Source: an uncultured Rhodocyclaceae bacterium
Lineage (GTDB): Bacteria; Pseudomonadota; Gammaproteobacteria; Burkholderiales; Rhodocyclaceae
Assembly (NCBI GenBank): GCA_907163075.1
Contig: CAJQTY010000003.1
Location: 672,637-736,636 of the forward strand
Length of the DNA: 64,000 nt
Direction: 5' to 3'
Under the pieces are notes generated by a model. The model was given only the letters and a program-made list of their open reading frames with translations, ran no database searches and was not told the DNA's origin. Shown one piece after another: positions 1-7,843 of the stretch (position 1 is its first letter; every line of letters starts with the position of its first letter). A program made the translations under genes and the position numbers.

Positions 1-222
1 TCCAAGCCACCGCCGTGTCGAATGCTATGCTGGGCCTGACCTTCCGGGAAGGACATTGTGTTGAATCGTTCAGAGAGCCGCCCGATGGCTCGCTGGTTCT
101 GAAACTGACCGAGGATCCGGAAACGCTAGCGCGCTGTGGCTGTTGCCGACAGGCGTGTGTGCTGCTCCATGAACGTCGCCGTCGGTTGATGCGAGAGCGT
201 GACTGGTTTGACCTGCGAGTCT
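1..222 (+). pseudogene. ISL3-family transposase, N-terminal fragment
   Basis: The reading frame from the ATG at 15 gives about 70 residues with a cysteine cluster (CGCCRQAC), then HERRRRLMRERDWFDLRVW. This matches the usual N-terminal zinc finger of ISL3-family transposases. The frame is then joined to IS3-element sequence at about 222, so the catalytic DDE part is missing. The upstream inverted repeat would lie outside the window. The IS3 sequence beyond the joint lacks its own left end, so this is a deletion junction rather than a simple insertion. Family assignment rests on the finger pattern only. Confidence 0.6.
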
Positions 223-603
223 GGCATTGGTACAGGCACGCTCGAACGTTGGCGAGATGACGTGCTGTCCATGCCCGCCCGAGGGCGGGCATGGACAGCG
301 GCGGCGCGGCTGGAGGCGGTGATCGTCACGGCAGCGCTGGACGAAGCCGGCCAGAGCGCATGGTGTCGCGAACACGGCGTCTATCCGGACGAACTGCTCC
401 AATGGCGGAGCAGTGCGACCACGGCACTGGCCGAGCCGGAAGAACTCAGAGCCAGCCCACAAGCCACCCGGCAAGACAAGAAACGTATCAAGGAACTCGA
501 ACGCGAGTTGTTACGCAAGGACCGGGCACTCGCCGAAACGGCAGCCCTGCTGGTGCTCTCAAAAAAAGTCGCGGCGATCTTCAACAAGGGAGAGGACGAA
601 TGA
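223..603 (+). pseudogene. IS3-family OrfA, 5'-truncated
   Basis: This frame carries the C-terminal part of the HTH transposase subunit (GTLERWRDDVLSMPARG, then a leucine-zipper-like stretch KKRIKELERELLRKDRALAE). It is identical to residues about 35-159 of the complete OrfA at 8932..9411. The HTH start is lost. An A7 slippery run at 561..567 (frame TCA AAA AAA GTC) sits where IS3 elements make the -1 frameshift that fuses OrfA to OrfB, and the OrfB frame is indeed -1 relative to this one. The stop overlaps the OrfB start (ATGA at 600..603). Confidence 0.75.
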
Positions 604-1691
604 TCGGCCTCGAAGACCGCCAGGCGCTGACCCGAGATATCCATGCTGCCCATGCGGCCGGGGCACGGCTCAAACCGGCCTGCGCAATGGCGGGCATCGA
701 CCTGCGCACCCTCCAGCGCTGGCAGGCGAGCGCTGGGCTGATCGGCGGCGATCGCCGGCCACAGGCCGTTCGCCCGCCCTCCGGTCACGCCCTGACCGCG
801 GCCGAGCGGGCGCACGTGCTGGCCGTGGCCAACGAACCTTGCTTTGCGGCCGTGCCGCCGGCACGCATTGTGCCGATGCTGGCGGATGAAGGCATTTACC
901 TGGCCAGCGAATCCACCTTCAACCGGGTACTCAAGGCCCACGGCCAAACCACCCACCGTGGGCGCGCCAAGGCGCCGAAGCAACGGCGACCGCCGACCAC
1001 GCATATCGCTACCGAACCGCGCCAGGTGTGGTGCTGGGACATGACCTATCTGCCAGCCCAGGTGCAGGGTCGATGGTTTCACCTCTACCTCATCCTCGAC
1101 CTGTATAGCCGCAAGATTGTCGGCTGGGAGGTGCATGACAGCGATCACGCCGATCATGCGGCGCATCTGGTGCGCCGTACGGCGCTGGCCGAGGGTATTG
1201 CCGCGCTGAACAGCAAGCCCGTCTTGCACGGTGACAACGGCGCGACGCTCAAGGCGACGACGGTGCTGGCGATGCTCAACTGGTTGGGTGTCAAACCCTC
1301 GTATTCGCGGCCCCGGGTCAGCGATGACAACGCTTACGCCGAGTCGCTGTTTCGCACCGCCAAATACCGCCCTGAGTTTCCTGCCAAAGGCTTTGCCGAG
1401 CTCGACGATGCCCGTGCCTGGGCGGTCAGCTTCGTGCATTGGTACAACGTCGAGCATCGCCACAGTGGCATTCGTTACGTCAGTCCGGCACAGCGCCATG
1501 CCGGCGAGGATCAAGCCATTCTCGCCGCTCGACATGCGTTGTATGCCTCGGCACGCGAACTCAACCCGGCACGCTGGTCAGGGAGAACACGAAACTGGAC
1601 GCCCGTCGGTGCCGTAACCCTGAATCCCGAACGCGATTGCATCGCCAACGCGCGTTCGGAAGACAAGCATATTCAGCCGTTGGCTGCATGA
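600..1691 (+). CDS. IS3-family transposase OrfB (DDE integrase)
   Basis: A 363-residue OrfB with an rve integrase core. The DDE residues are in WDMTYLPA (first D), HGDNGATLK (second D) and ESLFRTAKYR (E), followed by the C-terminal WYNVEHRHSGIRYVSP block typical of IS3 OrfB. I placed the start at the ATG overlapping the OrfA stop. The same frame stays open upstream to about 291, as expected if the natural product is an OrfAB frameshift fusion. The coding sequence is intact, but the element around it is truncated. Confidence 0.85.
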   Translation: MIGLEDRQALTRDIHAAHAAGARLKPACAMAGIDLRTLQRWQASAGLIGGDRRPQAVRPPSGHALTAAERAHVLAVANEPCFAAVPPARIVPMLADEGIYLASESTFNRVLKAHGQTTHRGRAKAPKQRRPPTTHIATEPRQVWCWDMTYLPAQVQGRWFHLYLILDLYSRKIVGWEVHDSDHADHAAHLVRRTALAEGIAALNSKPVLHGDNGATLKATTVLAMLNWLGVKPSYSRPRVSDDNAYAESLFRTAKYRPEFPAKGFAELDDARAWAVSFVHWYNVEHRHSGIRYVSPAQRHAGEDQAILAARHALYASARELNPARWSGRTRNWTPVGAVTLNPERDCIANARSEDKHIQPLAA

Positions 1692-1728
1692 CCGAGGCGA
1701 CAACTACCTTGACGCGCGCCGCAAGCAT

Positions 1729-2070
1729 TCAAGGCATTGAGAGGACAGTGATTTCAACGATCAACTCGTATTCATTTGCAATCATCGGATTTCTGGACCG
1801 CTGATTGCGGGTCTGCTGTAGATTTCGGTTGCGGTTGGCGTAGTCCGGATTGTCCAGGCGATATTGCTTCCAGTAGTCCGGATGCTCGTTTCGCCACTGT
1901 TCGATCTTTTGCGGTTCGTTGCCTTGATAGTCAGCGTCAAACTGCCGTTTTTCCTCCAGCCACCGTCGGCGACGCTCGCGTTGGCATTCTGGAGACGAGC
2001 AGTAAGTTTGGTTGGGAACCTTGGGATGAGACTGAAACGCCTTGCCACAGGCTTTGCATTGCTTGGTCAT
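1729..2070 (-). CDS. Small zinc-finger protein, C terminus altered
   Basis: A 113-residue protein with CKACGKAFQSHP...YCSSPECQRERRRRW, a CxxC...CxxxxC zinc-binding motif followed by a basic helix, then DYWKQYRLDNPDYANRNRNLQQ. It is a clear paralogue of 10691..11128, which precedes a serine recombinase. The ATG at 2070 has GGAG six bases upstream, the same spacing as in the paralogue. Both copies share a VEITVL segment near the end. Here it is followed by only three residues, and the stop lies 8 bp from the IS end at 1721, so the tail and the expected downstream recombinase were probably lost. Function unknown; DNA binding is inferred from the finger. Confidence 0.6.
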   Translation of the reverse strand: MTKQCKACGKAFQSHPKVPNQTYCSSPECQRERRRRWLEEKRQFDADYQGNEPQKIEQWRNEHPDYWKQYRLDNPDYANRNRNLQQTRNQRSRNPMIANEYELIVEITVLSMP

Positions 2071-2230
2071 GATGCACTCCATTCAAAGATTGAAATGGAA
2101 CGTGCGTGACCGGACCGCCTTCGGCCGGGAAGGGTGCTACCGGGTGGGCGTGTTCTTACACGCCCGTTCCGACCCATCGGGTCAGTCAATCACCCGATGT
2201 TCCGCAACACTACGGGATAATTCGATGAAA

Positions 2231-2287
2231 TGGGTGTAATTGGGCGTGAGAATGGTTTTCTTCTTTATTGGGTGTAAATGGGTGTAG
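2231..2287 (+). promoter_or_regulatory. Phased TGGGTGTAA direct repeats upstream of fic
   Basis: Four copies of TGGG(T/C)GT(A/G)(A/G) start at 2231, 2241, 2269 and 2279. They form two pairs, each offset by exactly 10 bp (one helical turn), and the last ends 9 bp before the fic ATG. This is the layout of an operator bound by a dimer on one DNA face. The C-terminal winged helix of the Fic protein makes it a candidate autoregulator. Function is inference. Confidence 0.5.
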
Positions 2288-2296
2288 TATTGGCTC

Positions 2297-3346
2297 ATGC
2301 TGAAAACCGACTCCATTCAGATCACCACGGAGATCTTGAGCCTCATTGCCAAGATCGACGAGTTCAAGGGCGCTTGGCGTGCCTTGGGTACGCTTGCGCC
2401 AGACCGCCTGTCGGCTCTGCGCCGCGTGGCCACCATCGAGAGCATTGGCTCCTCCACCCGCATCGAGGGCAGCAAGCTGTCCGATCGGGAAGTGGAACAG
2501 CTCCTGTCGAATCTGGAGATCAAATCCTTCGCCACCCGCGATGAGCAGGAAGTGGCTGGCTATGCCGAGCTGATGGACTTGGTGTTTTCATCGTGGCAGG
2601 ACATCCCGTTCACCGAGAATCACATCAAACAGTTGCATCAGATCCTGCTGCGTCACAGCGAGAAGGACACCTGGCATCGCGGCAATTACAAAACCAACTC
2701 GAACAGCGTCGCTGCTTTCGACGAAACCGGCGCGCAGATCGGTATCGTGTTTCAGACTGCGTCACCTTTCGATACGCCTCGCCTGATGACGGAACTGGTG
2801 TCCTGGGTAAACCAGGAGCGAGAGACTGCCCGACTGCATCCACTGCTGATCATCGCCCTGTGCGTCGTCGTATTCTTGGAAATCCATCCCTTCCAGGATG
2901 GCAACGGGCGCCTTTCCCGGGTACTGACCACGCTCCTGCTCCTGCAGACCGGGTACGCCTACGTGCCCTACAGTTCGTTGGAAAGCGTGATCGAACACAG
3001 CAAGGAAGCCTACTACCTGGCGCTGCGTCAAACCCAAGGCACGATCCGCACGGAATCACCGAACTGGCAGCCGTGGCTGGTGTTCTTTCTGCGGTCTTTG
3101 GCCGAGCAGATGCGGCGTCTGGAAAAGAAGGTCGAGCGCGAGAAGATCGTGCTGGCGGCCATGCCTGAACTGCAATTACAGATCGTCGAATTCGCCCGCG
3201 AACATGGCCGCGTCACGATTGGTGAAGCGATCAAACTGACCGGAGCCAGCCGCAATACGTTGAAGCAGCATTTCCGCACTCTGGTCGAGCGCGGCACGCT
3301 GGACCAGCATGGCAGTGGCCGAGGGGTTTGGTACGACCTGCGCTAA
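2297..3346 (+). CDS. Fic family AMP-transferase (class II) with C-terminal winged helix
   Basis: A 349-residue protein. Residues 197-208 are HPFQDGNGRLSR, the complete Fic active-site motif whose histidine catalyses transfer of AMP to a target hydroxyl. Residues 52-58 (SSTRIEG) match the inhibitory helix motif (S/T)xxxE(G/N) in the N-terminal position, which defines class II Fic proteins held inactive until relieved. The last 60 residues (ITIGEAIKLTGASRNTLKQHF region) form a winged helix-turn-helix. No separate antitoxin gene is adjacent, as expected for class II. Direct repeats just upstream suggest autoregulation. The target protein cannot be predicted. Confidence 0.9.
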   Translation: MLKTDSIQITTEILSLIAKIDEFKGAWRALGTLAPDRLSALRRVATIESIGSSTRIEGSKLSDREVEQLLSNLEIKSFATRDEQEVAGYAELMDLVFSSWQDIPFTENHIKQLHQILLRHSEKDTWHRGNYKTNSNSVAAFDETGAQIGIVFQTASPFDTPRLMTELVSWVNQERETARLHPLLIIALCVVVFLEIHPFQDGNGRLSRVLTTLLLLQTGYAYVPYSSLESVIEHSKEAYYLALRQTQGTIRTESPNWQPWLVFFLRSLAEQMRRLEKKVEREKIVLAAMPELQLQIVEFAREHGRVTIGEAIKLTGASRNTLKQHFRTLVERGTLDQHGSGRGVWYDLR

Positions 3347-3496
3347 AACGATCTGCGAAAGAGTATCGATTCAGGCATCATGGCGCTTAAGGTAAATTTC
3401 CCCCGCCGAAGTGCCATTTATGTCACGCATGTATAGGCTGGCAGATGTGCTGGGCGGTAGCGTTAGCAATAAACAATAACGAGTTCAGAGGGTGGT
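3347..3496 (+). other. Leader region of avcD; candidate antitoxin-RNA position
   Basis: A 150-bp non-coding gap before the AvcD-like gene. In Vibrio cholerae and E. coli the AvcD deaminase is held inactive by an RNA (AvcI) encoded immediately upstream and overlapping its 5' region. No RNA family can be recognised here by eye, and I see no strong terminator. GAGTTCAGAGGGTGG just upstream of the ATG supplies a ribosome-binding site. The assignment is by position only. Confidence 0.25.
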
Positions 3497-5095
3497 ATGA
3501 GTACAGCAGGAACGAATGCTCTAAAAGTTGTCGGTGAGCAGGCGCAGGATGCTGCAGAGCACCCTGCCAGGATTCCGCGTTTGAATGAACGACTCACCGA
3601 AGAGTTGGTTATTGCGCTCGTTGGCCCTGTGGGATCGGGTTGTACGACAACTTTCGCTACGTTGAAGGAAATTCTGTCCAGCCAGTATTCGTACGAGGTG
3701 CATCATTACAAACTGAGCGAGTACATAGCGCAGGGTGCAAAGTTGGTTGAAGATGCGATTGCCGAGCAACTCCCTGCTGCGGAGCGAATCGATAAGCTGC
3801 AGACGGTTGGCGACAAATTACGGAAAGCTTGTGGCTTTTCGTACCTGGCGGCAAAAGCTGTTGAGAAGATTGCTGAACGCAGGGATCTGGAAGGTTTTGG
3901 GAAAACGGCCGATGGAATAGCTGTCCCCAAGAAACTTCGGCAGGTCCACATCATTGATTCCATCAAGCATCCTGAGGAGCTCAAGCTACTGCGGTCAACG
4001 TATGGTGAGATATTCTGGCTGATCGGAGTTTTCGCGCCTCTGGGAGTCCGCGAGCAGCGGCTCACCTCGCAACAGAACTTGGACAAGGCAGCCCTGGGGG
4101 CAATTATTCAGCGCGATTATCGCGAAGAGGATGACCACGGGCAAAAAGTTCGCGACGTCTTTTATCAGGCAGACTTTTTCGTGCGAAACGATCAGGAGAA
4201 CAAGATCCAGCTAGAAAAGTCGCTGGATCGCTTCCTTGAGATTATTTTTGGCAGCCCAGTGCACACTCCGACGCTTGATGAGTCATCAATGTATGCGGCG
4301 TATGCCGAGGCTGCGAAATCTGCTTGCCTGTCTCGGCAGGTTGGTGCTGCGATCGTGAGCGAAAAGGGGGAATTGATAGGGCTCGGTCGTAATGATGTAC
4401 CGCAGTACGGCGGGGGGCTGTACACAGAAGACGCCAAAGAGTGCGACCATCGCTGCCATGCTTGGCAAGACAGGCGTTGCCACAATGACAAGAAGAAAGA
4501 TGTCCTCTATCAGCAAATATTCGACAAGCTGAAGAAGGACAACCTGCTCGCCGAGGGTGCGCGTTTGGATGACGTGGCCAAAGCAGTCAAGGCAACCGAC
4601 GTGAAGAGTTTGATTGAGTATTCACGGGCGGTACATGCCGAAATGGATGCGATTACATCGGTTGCGAGAACCCACAAGGCTGGTTTATTGGGCGGAACGC
4701 TGTTCTCAACGACATTTCCCTGCCACTCATGCGCACGGCACATCGTGGCAAGTGGCATTCAGAAGGTGCTGTTAATTGAGCCGTATCCCAAAAGTCTCGC
4801 CACGGAGCTTCACTCAGACGCGGTGTCGGAGAGCGAGGGCGATGCCGGCAAGAAGGTGCTTTTCCTTCAGTTTTCAGGAATAGCGCCGAAAAACATCCTT
4901 AAGCTGTTCAACGTCGGATTGACACGCAAGGGCAGCGATGGGAAACCGAAAACCTTCGACAAGAAGTCTGCTTCACCTGTCGTTAAGGTGTCACTGGACG
5001 ATTATTCGACCCACGAAAAGTGGGTCATTGCGGAGCTAACGGAGAATGAACAACAAGCGTCACAAGGAAAACAACCAGCTCTCTTTGACGCTTGA
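3497..5095 (+). CDS. avcD: Anti-phage dCTP/dCMP deaminase, AvcD/DcdV-like
   Basis: A 532-residue two-domain protein. The N-terminal P-loop kinase-like domain has GPVGSGCTT at about 43-51. The C-terminal zinc-dependent deaminase domain has HAE at 380-382 and PCHSC with cysteines 409 and 412. This architecture and length match the AvcD/DcdV anti-phage deaminases, which become active on phage-induced shut-down of transcription and drain dCTP/dCMP so that phage DNA synthesis fails. Known relatives are controlled by an RNA encoded just upstream. A 69-aa ORF overlaps the 3' end and a terminator follows it, so the two may form an operon. The P-loop departs from canonical GxxxxGK(S/T): cysteine replaces lysine. 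Confidence 0.88.
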   Translation: MSTAGTNALKVVGEQAQDAAEHPARIPRLNERLTEELVIALVGPVGSGCTTTFATLKEILSSQYSYEVHHYKLSEYIAQGAKLVEDAIAEQLPAAERIDKLQTVGDKLRKACGFSYLAAKAVEKIAERRDLEGFGKTADGIAVPKKLRQVHIIDSIKHPEELKLLRSTYGEIFWLIGVFAPLGVREQRLTSQQNLDKAALGAIIQRDYREEDDHGQKVRDVFYQADFFVRNDQENKIQLEKSLDRFLEIIFGSPVHTPTLDESSMYAAYAEAAKSACLSRQVGAAIVSEKGELIGLGRNDVPQYGGGLYTEDAKECDHRCHAWQDRRCHNDKKKDVLYQQIFDKLKKDNLLAEGARLDDVAKAVKATDVKSLIEYSRAVHAEMDAITSVARTHKAGLLGGTLFSTTFPCHSCARHIVASGIQKVLLIEPYPKSLATELHSDAVSESEGDAGKKVLFLQFSGIAPKNILKLFNVGLTRKGSDGKPKTFDKKSASPVVKVSLDDYSTHEKWVIAELTENEQQASQGKQPALFDA

Positions 5096-5255
5096 GCTCC
5101 CGATGCAGGTCACTCAGGCTCACCCAGATAACACTCCTGTGCAGCAACGTTCGGCTAGCGTCATTTCATTCGTATCTCGCCAATCACAAAGCACGAGTTT
5201 CCGTGAGAGGGTCATTCAGGATCTAATAAAGACTCGTGTGATGGTCGCCGAGTAG
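5046..5255 (+). CDS. Small protein overlapping the avcD 3' end
   Basis: A 69-residue ORF starting at an ATG 50 bp inside avcD and ending 20 bp before a strong terminator. The sequence is polar at the N terminus (MNNKRHKENNQLSLTLELP) and ends in a likely helix (FRERVIQDLIKTRVMVAE). No known domain is recognised. Its position as the last ORF before the terminator and its overlap with avcD support co-transcription. A role as partner or regulator of the deaminase would be speculation. It could also be non-coding. Confidence 0.45.
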   Translation: MNNKRHKENNQLSLTLELPMQVTQAHPDNTPVQQRSASVISFVSRQSQSTSFRERVIQDLIKTRVMVAE

Positions 5256-5275
5256 AAATCAACTGGCATCGAACC

Positions 5276-5309
5276 AAAACAGCTCGGACCTCCGGGCTGT
5301 TTTGTTTTT
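5276..5309 (+). terminator. Rho-independent terminator of the avcD unit
   Basis: AAAACAGC pairs with GCTGTTTT across a 12-base GC-rich loop, followed by TTGTTTTT. It lies 21 bp after the stop of the 69-aa ORF on the same strand. Confidence 0.8.
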
Positions 5310-5555
5310 CGGGTTTGTTAAGCGATGAAGGGGTCCCGATGCATGGTAGGAAGTGGTGGGTGTTCGAAAAACCACCTCCAAAGCCCCTGCTGGCCGGTAG
5401 TGTTGCGGTGGTCCCTGTCGTTTGGACAGCCACCGGGCAGGAATAAGCTAAGGCCGGTGCCGGGGTTTTGGTTTTGACTTTCCCGGATTTTATAGCGATT
5501 GGATCGAGCGCTGTGGAGCTTGTGCGCCGCCGCCGACCTGTGGGCAAGCGGTGGG

Positions 5556-5630
5556 CAACGCGCAGCGTTGTCCACGGTTTGCCAACAGGGGACCGCGCTG
5601 GCGCGGTCAGGCGGGAACCGGCGTAGCCGG
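5556..5630. repeat. Cluster of three perfect GC palindromes
   Basis: CAACGCGCAGCGTTG (5556..5570), GACCGCGCTGGCGCGGTC (5591..5608) and CCGGCGTAGCCGG (5618..5630) follow one another within 75 bp. TGTGGGCAA and TTGTCCAC motifs lie between and beside them. They occupy most of the gene-free stretch 5310..5665, next to an IS3 remnant. No ORF is convincing there. The palindromes could be IS-end structure or a REP-like sequence. Confidence 0.5.
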
Positions 5631-5665
5631 CTGTCCATAAATCCACAGTGCATCGCTTTTGCATT

Positions 5666-5968
5666 TCAGGCTGCCTGCGGCTGGGCGTTGTCCCGCGCAC
5701 CGAAGTAGGTCTCGTCCGGCGTCTGCCAGTTCAGCGATTGATGCGGTCGGCGGCGGTTGTACCACTCGAAACATTCAGCCAGGCTCTTCTTCTGCTCGAT
5801 GCCGTTTTCGCAGGGACGCAGATAGACCCATTCGTGTTTCACCGTCCACCACAATCGCTCGACGAAGATGTCAGGCTTCGGCCCAACAGCCCACAGGCCA
5901 AGCTTCTTCATCAGGCGACGGATGCGGCGGCGACCAACCAGAACGCCCTCGCGCTTGGCCCACCGCAT
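5666..5968 (-). pseudogene. IS3-family OrfB remnant with internal deletion
   Basis: An open frame of 100 residues joins an OrfB N-terminal HTH piece (VGRRRIRRLMKKLGLWAV) directly to the OrfB C-terminal piece (DIFVERLWWTVKHEWVYL...FEWYNRRRPHQSLNWQTP). The catalytic D-D core between them is absent, so the product cannot be an active transposase. This is a different IS3 subgroup from the copies at 222 and 7814. The deletion happens to preserve the frame. Confidence 0.75.
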
Positions 5969-6028
5969 GGAAAGACCAGATCAGAGTGCTCGCGCCACCG
6001 GCGTGAACCGACACCCTTGTGCCAGCAG

Positions 6029-6049
6029 CCGCCTCCGGGCGGTTTTTTT
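6029..6049 (+). terminator. Short GC hairpin with T-run
   Basis: CCGCC TCCG GGCGG is followed by seven T residues on the plus strand. No intact plus-strand gene ends just before it, so it may serve the decayed IS region upstream. Confidence 0.5.
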
Positions 6050-6280
6050 ACGCCTTCTTGGTTCTCAGTCGCCGCCGGTACAGCAGGTACAGCAGTTGCC
6101 ATTCACAACCCGCACCCCGCAAACCCGCATGAATACTGGATACGGGGTCGAAAGCGCTCGCGAGGCAAACAGAGAAAAGAGCGAGGAGAGAGGCTGAAAA
6201 AGTGCAGGAACTGGCGCAGTCGTGGGGGTGCCGCGCGCGAGGCAATGGCCCGGAACCGCGCCAACACTGGCGCTCCGGAC

Positions 6281-6312
6281 AAAAAAATCCCAACCGATAA
6301 GGGTTGGGATTT
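6281..6312 (-). terminator. Terminator downstream of the abiE-UPF0489 operon
   Basis: On the minus strand AAATCCCAACC and GGTTGGGATTT form a stem followed by seven T residues. It lies 131 bp beyond the UPF0489 stop codon and is the first terminator in the direction of that operon. Confidence 0.75.
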
Positions 6313-6442
6313 CAAATTATGGTGGTGGAGAAACCCCACCGGAAGAACCGGCATCTTAAAGCATTTCGGGTTTTTTAGGAAGGATTGAGGCCTGAAGGGG
6401 CTTCGGAGGGGATTGTTTGCACCTCTACGATGCCCCCTGCAA

Positions 6443-7321
6443 TTAACCAATTGCCGCCTTGATATGTTCCACCAGCCTGGCCAGCAAGAAATCGGCGTCA
6501 ATTGCCTCCCCATCAAATTTGAGTTCATCCACGCACTCGGCCTCGGTGGCAACGGTGATCGCCACCGCATTTCTGATCAGTCGGTAAAAGGTAGCCCGAT
6601 CGGCAGGCTCGATCGCCTGCCGGCTGTGGAAAGCATCCAAATCGATATCCAGGATATACGGTTGCGCCTCGAGGTGATCGATGCCGACACACCGTGACAT
6701 CTCGGCCCCGCGAGCCAGTTGGTCATCGAGGTAGATCGACTCGATGACCATGTTTCCGTGCTCGACGACACAATCGTCGTTGTGCGGCATCCGGTTGCAG
6801 CCGATGGCGCAGTCGTGGGAGATCACGAAAATGTGGTTCTCTGGATCTTCATAAGTCATCGGCCGGCACGGGGCCGGGAGGGTCGGTGGCTGTGGTGATT
6901 GTTCCTGCCGATCGGCATCGTAAGCCTGCTCCTCGATGGATGGATTGCCCCCACTGTCACTCAACTGGATGCAGAAGGCGTAGTTGAGAATGCCAGACAT
7001 GGTCGCGGCATCGATATGCTCGTCGTGGTGCAGGCGCTCGATCGCCCAGAGCAGGCTCTGGTCATCCCGCCAGTCGATGCCTTTGACTAGCTCTCGGGCA
7101 AGCGCCAATGCATCGCCCCCGCTCTCCCACGTTTCGAGATGGGCATGCCCCAGGAACGCTTCATAAACGTCGGTGTGGTGGTCGATCGTGATCAGGTTCG
7201 GCGCTTGACCGAGTTGGCGACGAACCAATGCCCAGGGTGCCTGAGCCCGATGATGATCATCGACGACATAGACATCCTTGCCGCAGATGTTTTGGTGCTG
7301 AAACAGCTGTGCCAGGGTCAT
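6443..7321 (-). CDS. UPF0489 family protein (arginase-like fold)
   Basis: A 292-residue protein with VYVVDDHHRAQAPW at 17-30, NLITIDHHTD at about 42-51, and DIDLDAF in the last third. These aspartate/histidine clusters are hallmarks of the UPF0489 family, whose predicted metal site resembles arginase/deacetylase enzymes. No activity is established for the family. Its ATG overlaps the abiEii stop (ATGA at 7318..7321), making it the third gene of the AbiE operon, and a terminator follows it. Coupled translation with a toxin-antitoxin pair suggests a defence-related accessory role, which is inference. Because the IS sits upstream in abiEii, its expression may now depend on IS-borne transcription. 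Confidence 0.75.
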   Translation of the reverse strand: MTLAQLFQHQNICGKDVYVVDDHHRAQAPWALVRRQLGQAPNLITIDHHTDVYEAFLGHAHLETWESGGDALALARELVKGIDWRDDQSLLWAIERLHHDEHIDAATMSGILNYAFCIQLSDSGGNPSIEEQAYDADRQEQSPQPPTLPAPCRPMTYEDPENHIFVISHDCAIGCNRMPHNDDCVVEHGNMVIESIYLDDQLARGAEMSRCVGIDHLEAQPYILDIDLDAFHSRQAIEPADRATFYRLIRNAVAITVATEAECVDELKFDGEAIDADFLLARLVEHIKAAIG

Positions 7322-7813
7322 GGCGTCTGCCAGCCGGCGCCGGCGCGCCAGGAATAGTCGTGGCTACCACCAGCTGCAATGGCTGCCAGCACCGGCATCA
7401 GAAAACCGCGCAGATCGGAGATCACCGTAGCCAGCGGCATCGGGTCAAGGGCATTTTTGCGCAAGAAGGCCTGCCACTGCTTGCCCTTCTGGGCGTCGTT
7501 GATGAATTCGTCGCTCAACCCGATGGGTACCCCGGTGGGGACAGCTGTGCGCCTACGTTCGAAGGTTGCCGCAACTGCTCGCGACAATATCTGGCCATCA
7601 AAGTCAGAATGCTTGGCCAGTATCCAGAGATCAAAGTAATCCTTCATCCGGCTGTTCAGCATGCCCAATGAAGTCAGCGCCTCCAGCTTTTCGGCAACAA
7701 CCGTGTAGCGGGGATAGACGTGCAGATGGGGCCCCGGCATCTCGCCGAGGATGACCGGGTAGTGGACCTCATCCGGACCGGGCACAACAGCATCACCAAA
7801 ACCGATGTCGATC
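7318..7813 (-). pseudogene. abiEii: abiEii toxin, C-terminal part (IS-split)
   Basis: Reading away from the IS end, the frame begins ATC GAC ATC GGT (IDIGFGD) and continues VPGPDEVHYPVI, YPRYTVVAEKLEAL and NSRMKDYFDLWIL. This is the conserved C-terminal half of AbiEii/AbiGii nucleotidyltransferase toxins. The N-terminal half is at 9472..9888. Deleting the IS and one GATC copy gives an uninterrupted 302-residue frame (CPVQ-IDIGFGD). An in-frame ATG at 7785 could give a shortened product, but without the catalytic N-terminal domain. The stop overlaps the UPF0489 start. Confidence 0.9.
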
Positions 7814-7843
7814 CGGCGCGCGTCAAGGTAGTTGTCGCCTCGG

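Larger units (their letters stand above)
222..1721 (+). mobile_element. IS3-family element, copy 1, left end truncated
   Basis: Nearly identical to the complete copy at 7814..9471 but in the opposite orientation. Homology begins at the TGGCATTGGT near 222 and runs to the right inverted repeat, which ends ...TTGACGCGCGCCG at 1721. The left inverted repeat and about the first 35 codons of orfA are missing, replaced by the ISL3 fragment. With no left end the copy should be unable to transpose alone. It can still recombine with the inverted second copy. Confidence 0.85.

Noticed and set aside
291-600. Open frame upstream of OrfB suggesting a 466-aa protein
   Set aside because: It is the OrfB frame continuing antisense to nothing useful across orfA. 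IS3 biology (A7 slippery run, ATGA overlap) explains it as the frameshift region, not a separate N terminus.
381-1535. Long minus-strand frame (384 codons) opposite the transposase; the same again at 8000..9154
   Set aside because: It mirrors the GC-rich transposase gene, has no family features, and is exactly duplicated with the IS.
5648-6388. Plus-strand frame of 246 codons over the IS3 remnant
   Set aside because: Low-complexity, arginine-rich translation that crosses a remnant on the other strand and a terminator; no ribosome-binding site or domain.
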